Source: Kineosporia sp. NBRC 101731 (GTDB taxonomy: Bacteria; Actinomycetota; Actinomycetes; Actinomycetales; Kineosporiaceae). From it: a stretch of 64,000 nt of DNA. Under the pieces are notes generated by a model. It was not told the origin of the DNA, ran no database searches, and saw only the letters and a list, made by a program, of their open reading frames with translations. The stretch covers positions 124,001 through 188,000 of the forward strand of contig NZ_BSTC01000003.1 of assembly GCF_030269305.1 (NCBI RefSeq). Direction: 5' to 3'. A program made the translations under genes and the position numbers. Shown here piece by piece: positions 38,601 through 44,600 of the stretch. The first letter of the stretch is position 1, and every line of letters starts with the position of its first letter.

Positions 38601-41600
38601 CGGGTCGGCCAGGACTCGCTGCTCAGCGAGATCATCTGGTTGAGGACCCGGTCCTACCAGCAGTTCTCCGACTCCGGCGGCCAGGCCTGGCTCGTCGATG
38701 ATCTCGGTCCTGGGTTCCGGGCGGTGCCGCCGGAGAGCGAGAACGTTGTCGAGACCACCGAAACCCTGGGCCGCGCGGACGAATGGATCTCGTACGGAGG
38801 CCTGGCCTGGGCGCTGTACGCCGGTCCGGGCTGGACCGTCGTCACCCCGAGGGCCCAGGATGTCTCCCGCTTCCCGGTTCCCCCGGCCGAGGAGGGGCGT
38901 CACGTACTCGTCGTCATCGGTGACGGCGGGGTGCTGGAAGTTCAGCAGCTGGTCCACATGCTCCTGGCGGAACGGGAGAGAAGTCGCGTGCGCCTCGTCC
39001 TGAGCCTGGTCAGTGAGGACTTCGCTCTCAGAATCGCCGACGGGTTCTCCATCGATCTCGTCTATTCACCGGGGCGTGTGAGCCTGCGGCACGAAACGGC
39101 CGGACCGAATGACGCGGTCCTTCCCTTCCGGGCCTGGACCCAGCCCTACGAGCAGACAGCCATGGACATCGGAGAACTCCCGTTCAACGGATGGAACCGG
39201 GCGTACCGCCAGGATGTCTGGGAGCCCGAACCGAATCCGGAAGAGACCGCTACGGACGCGGACCACCCGCTCCAGATCGCATCGATGGAGCACAGCTTCT
39301 ACCCCCGGCTCGCCTGGGAGGAGGACCTGTCCACGCTCGGCGCCGTGCGCGAAGAGGCGAGGCATGTGGATGTGCCCAGGATGATCCCGAAACGCGTTCC
39401 CGGCAACGCCCGGCTCGAGGGGACAGAGGTGCCGTCATACGTACTCCGGACCCGATCCGGGGTCGTCCACTCGGATGTCCCCGTCGCCTCGGCCACGGTG
39501 GCGGCCTTGCCCGAGCACACGTCGCGCGCGGTGTTCTCGGTCGCTCAGCTGGCCGACACGAACCTGGCCTCCCGATACCTCGACGGCTGGCGCGCGCTGA
39601 TGGGGACGAACCGCGGGGTCGTCCTGCACGACAACCGGAGGGTCGCTCTGAGCCGTGACCCGCAGGCGGTCATTGATGGTCAGGCCCGGATGGCCATGCC
39701 ACCGGCGGGCCGGTCCTGGAAGGCGGAGTACGACCAGGCTCTGGCGGACCCGCGTCGAGGCCGGATCGTCAGCGTCACCTCCATCCCGGACGGCCCGGGC
39801 ATCATCAACGACGTCAACCGGATCCCCCTGCCGACGAGGGAAGAGGTCGAGCGAGTCCTGAAGGAGGAGGGGGACCAAGGAATTGACCGCACCCCCTACC
39901 ACTGGCTGGAATCGATTCTCGAGCAGGCGCTGCTTCGTTCCGGCCTGGTGCGTCCGGGCCCTTCGGCCGCGGGAACGGTGCGCGACGAGGTGCGGGCGGA
40001 ACTGGATCACCTGAAGGCGGCGGGGGTCGACGACCCGCTGGGAACACTGCTCGACGCGGTCAGCACTGCCCGCGCTCGCGAGCTCCGTAGAGAACCTCAC
40101 CCCCGGGTGGACAGTGAGGTGCTCCAGGCGTTCCTCGATCAGGATGTGGTGCCGGCCGGACCGGACCGGGCGAAGATCCTCCTCAAGAATCTCACCCAGG
40201 TCGCCTCCTGGCTGGGATCCCTTGCGGAGGTGACCGATCCGCCTCCCGTCAGTGACGGACCGGCCTGGAAGGCGGAGCTCGCCCGGTACGTCAAGGAGCA
40301 TCTGCTGAAGCTCGACGCAGACGCGCTCGAGGCCGCGCAGAGGCGGCTCGGTGTTCTGGAACGGACTGCCTCCCGGCACGACGTGCTCAGCGAGATCCTG
40401 ACCGGCCTGGCCCTGAAGCAGTGGCGCGACCGGGCAGTGTCACCGGACCGGGCGGCCCGGTTCCAGGTCCGGGTGATCGATGATCTCCCCGGAGTACGGC
40501 TGCTGGAGGTGCAGGTACGCGTCCATCTGGTTCCTGGGGAAGGAGTCAGCGCGGCCGAGGCGCAGAAGGTGGTGGCCCGGATGCGGGCAGGGGTGCACCG
40601 GAGCTGGAACGAAACCGCCGGTGTCCTCATTCACGGACGCACCATGCACGTCAAGGTTCGTGCCGAGATCAGTACCGGAAAGATGGGCGCCGGCAACGCC
40701 ATGGTCATGCGGATCAAGAAGGGGCCGGGAAGGGCCAATTCAGAAACGGTTTTCCACGACTCGCCGCCGAAGGTGCTCGCTCATGAGCTGGCCCACCGGA
40801 TCACCACGGTTGACCGGTACAACGTCGAGCCCGAGGAGGACGCGGTCCTGCTACGCCGCTCGGTGCTCTACAAACGGCGTCTGGCAGAAGACGCCCCGGC
40901 GACGCAAGGGACGTCGGAGCAGAACCCGCGGCGCGGCTATTTGGCGGGATTCCACCCGACCACCCTGGACGACCCGAACACTCTGATGTCGCGCGGGGAG
41001 GTCGTCAGCCGGCGGGATCTGCTGCGCCTGTACGAGATCGTCATGGCCGTGGACGCGGGTGAGTCGGTGACCACGAACGATGCCCGTCCACGGGTCGATC
41101 ATCCGCTTTACCACCAGGAACGGGTCCTGACGACCGTACGGAGGGAGCTCCTCCGGCAAGGACTGGATGGCATGCTGCCACCCCGCGCCGCTGCCGGGAG
41201 TGGCGAGGCCGGCGGCCTGCCGAAGTGGCATCCCCTGGTCGTCGCGACGGATCCGCAGTCCGTGGAACCGGATTCACAGGCCACCCCGGTGACCAGGGAG
41301 GTCCGTCTCTGGAACGACGATCCCGGACCACACGGGGTGACGGTGCAGATCACCTTCACCCCGCGGCCGGGAAGAGACCTGACGCCGGTGGACGTGCGGG
41401 TGATGGAGAGTCTCCAGGTTCCTGGCCTGACGCACCGGGTCTCGGCGTCGTTCGGTAAGAACACCGATGGAATTCGCCGCGATTGGTGGACCTCCACGGT
41501 GAAGACGGCGGTCGATCAGCTGACGCCGCTCACGGAGGAGGAGTGCGGCGCGGCGTTCCTGCAGGCCCAGGCGATCGTGACGAGCCATCTCCCGGCGGAG

Positions 41601-44600
41601 GCGGAAACCCTGGCCTTCGGTGGTGCCGGAATGCCGGACATCGCCCGGCAGCTGCGTCAGGTCCTGGCCGCGGTGATCATGAACCTGCCTCAACAGCAGT
41701 CGGTCTCGGTGGGATCCGAGCGGCCGGTGCCGACAGGGGCACAGCAGCGCATGGTTACCGGGCTCGCGGTGAGGCTGATCACGAAGGTTCTGCGGCTCGA
41801 GGTCACACCACCCTCACCGGAGCCGGCTTCCAGGCGTTCAGCCGTCACCGATCCGGTGGTGATGCCCGCCGAGCGGCCGGCCGCCGGTTCCGAGACGGTT
41901 CAGGACGCACTGCGTCTTCTCCTGCCGCCTCCGCGCCTGCCCCAGTCGGCCGCCGGCGCCGCCTTGACGGATGTGTTCGAAGAGCCCGTGCTCCCGGGGG
42001 CAGACGGGGGTCTGGAGCGTCAGCAGTTCGAAGATGTCCTGGTAGGAATGCATTTCCCGGAACTCTGGGAAGCGGAGGGCTCGCCGTTCACTCTCGCGCG
42101 GGGTCGGCAGCGTCTGGAGACGGCGGCCGGCCCGCAGGGGGTGGCCGAGCAGGCCCGCCGGATCATCACGGGACTGCTGACACAGCCGGGCACGGCCGTT
42201 GCCGTCATGTCCGGTCCGAGATACGTGGGGATCGCCTATCAGGAAACCGGTCTCGGATATCTGCATCTGACGGGGGAGCAGGGGTTCGCTGAGTGGACGG
42301 TTCTGGCATCCGACTGGTTCGAGGGGCTTCAGGACATTCACACGCTGATCCTGAGGAGCACGGAGCGTCCGGCGCCACCGATGCCGGTTGTGCGGGCCCT
42401 CATCCAGCGGCTGGTCTTCTCCCGCCTGGAGACCGAGACATCGGTGCACACGTTGCTGCATTCGACTCCGCCGGTCGCGGGGCTGGTCGAGCCGGTGTTC
42501 GAGGCTCCGCAGCGGATGCTCCTGGCGGACGGCCTGCAGGCGAATCTCTCACGCCTGGGCCCCGACTCGAGCGCACGGGTGTACCGCGACGGAACGCTGG
42601 CCGGAGCGGCTGCCCACATCGGGAACACGATGCTCTGGCTCGCCGCGGACAGCCCTCAGGCGGGATCCTCGGTGAGACGGCTGAGCGAAGCCGCGGAACG
42701 TGGACTGATGCCGCAGGACGGGCGGGTGGACGTCGCCTTGGTCGGCCCGGACGGAGTTCCGGCGCCGTGGTGGACGAGCGCCGACCCCCGCTGGTGGGAA
42801 GGTGACGAACCCGGCGCCGTGAACCACTTCTACGACACGGTCGTGCGGGGACACGTTCATGACCACCTGGACGACTTCCTGAGGGAGAAACTGGAGCTGG
42901 GCAGCCGTGGTGGTGAGCCCGTCAAGGACCCCCAGGATCTGACCGCGGCTCTCGACCACGGTGTAGTGAACGATGGCGACACCGTGCTGGTCAGCACATC
43001 CACCGAACTGCTGGGGATTGTCCACCGGTCCGACGGCAAGCGTCGGTGGTACACGCCGGCCGCCCTCGCCGGCTACGGCGGGCCGGTGTCGTTCTGGGCC
43101 GCGCCGGTGCTGCCGGTCGGGGTCTATGAGCAGTTGACGCTCGTCGACGTCGACCTCGACAAGATTCTCGCGGGGGCACGTGAGCGCGTGCGCCGGCATG
43201 TCTCCGCCCAGTTCACCACCGGCCACCGACTCGCCGAGGTACTGCACGGGCAGCCGCCGAAGGACCACGTCGAACCGCTCCCTCTCGCAGGGGGTGAGTC
43301 GGTGTTCGACGCACTGTCCCGGATCCTGCGGGCATCCGGCCCCGCATCGACGATTCTCCTGCGCCGGGGAGACACGATGCTGGGAGCCGCTCATCATCAC
43401 GAGGGGGAACTGCTCTGGCTGTCGGACCGCTCCGGCGACGGCGGGGCACCCATCGAACGTCTGGAGAACGCGGCCCGGGCGAAGGACCTGACGCTCACCG
43501 TTGATGACGTGTCCCTGACCGCTCTCACCCCGATGGACACCGACAGCGGCTGGCGCACGGCCGATCCGCTCACCTTGTTCGGCCCCGCGTGGACATTCGA
43601 GCAGGAGAGCGCCCCGGGGTTCCAGCCCAGGTACCGGCTCGCACGGCGCGGCCTCACCGGATCCGCGCCCTGGCCGCCGCCCGAGGTGGAGCGAGCCGCC
43701 CTCGTGATCGCGGACGGTGGACAGTCCGGTCGGGAGGAACTCGAGAAACAGGTTCGCACCTTCTTCTCCCTCGTCACCCCGACCCACGGGACGAGCTGGC
43801 GGATCTACTCGGACGACCCGTCGCCGCGCCTCGTCCGGGAGCTGGTCAGCACGTTCGGGCTGGACGTCATCCATGCGCGGGGACCCATCGATCACCGGAC
43901 GGGGCGCAGCGACCAGGGATGGACCCGGACGCGCCCGTACCGGTACCCGGCCGAAAGGTTCGGCCAGGGCTGGACGGTCGACGACCTGGGCCCGGCGCTC
44001 AGGGAGCCGGGGCCGGACACCGGCCCGGCCCTCACCCACGGCGTCAGCGCTCAGGCCACGACGATCGGCCCTGCGAAGGACTTCCTGCCCTCGAAGCAGG
44101 AGCGGACGTGGGCGATCCACGCGGGTACCGGATGGCGGGTGGTCACACCGACGGGGATGGACGTCTCGCAGCACCCGGCACCTCCGACGGAGGCTGACCG
44201 CGATCTCCTGATCGTTCTGCGGGCCCAGGGCGATCAGCCCGGAACGCAGGCGCTCGTCCGCAGGCTCCTGGCCGGTCGGCAGGGACATCGCGTGCGCCTC
44301 GTCCTCGACCGCGTGCCTCAGGAGTTCGGCACCCAGATCGTGGACGAGTTCGGCGTCGATCTCGTGTTCACGACGGGGCCGGTGGGCTTCTCCCGTATCG
44401 TCGGCGCCGGGAGTGTGAACACGCCTCTGCAGATGTCGGTCGAGGCGCACCCGGGGACGGACATCTACGAAGGCTGGTTCCGCGCCCACCGATCCGGTCC
44501 TGGAGTCACCGATGCTCTTGGGGGGCCAAGCCTCTCGAACAATTCGAGGGTCATGGTCGGCCGCACCGGTCGGCGCTTCTTTCCTGCGCTGCCCTGGGAC

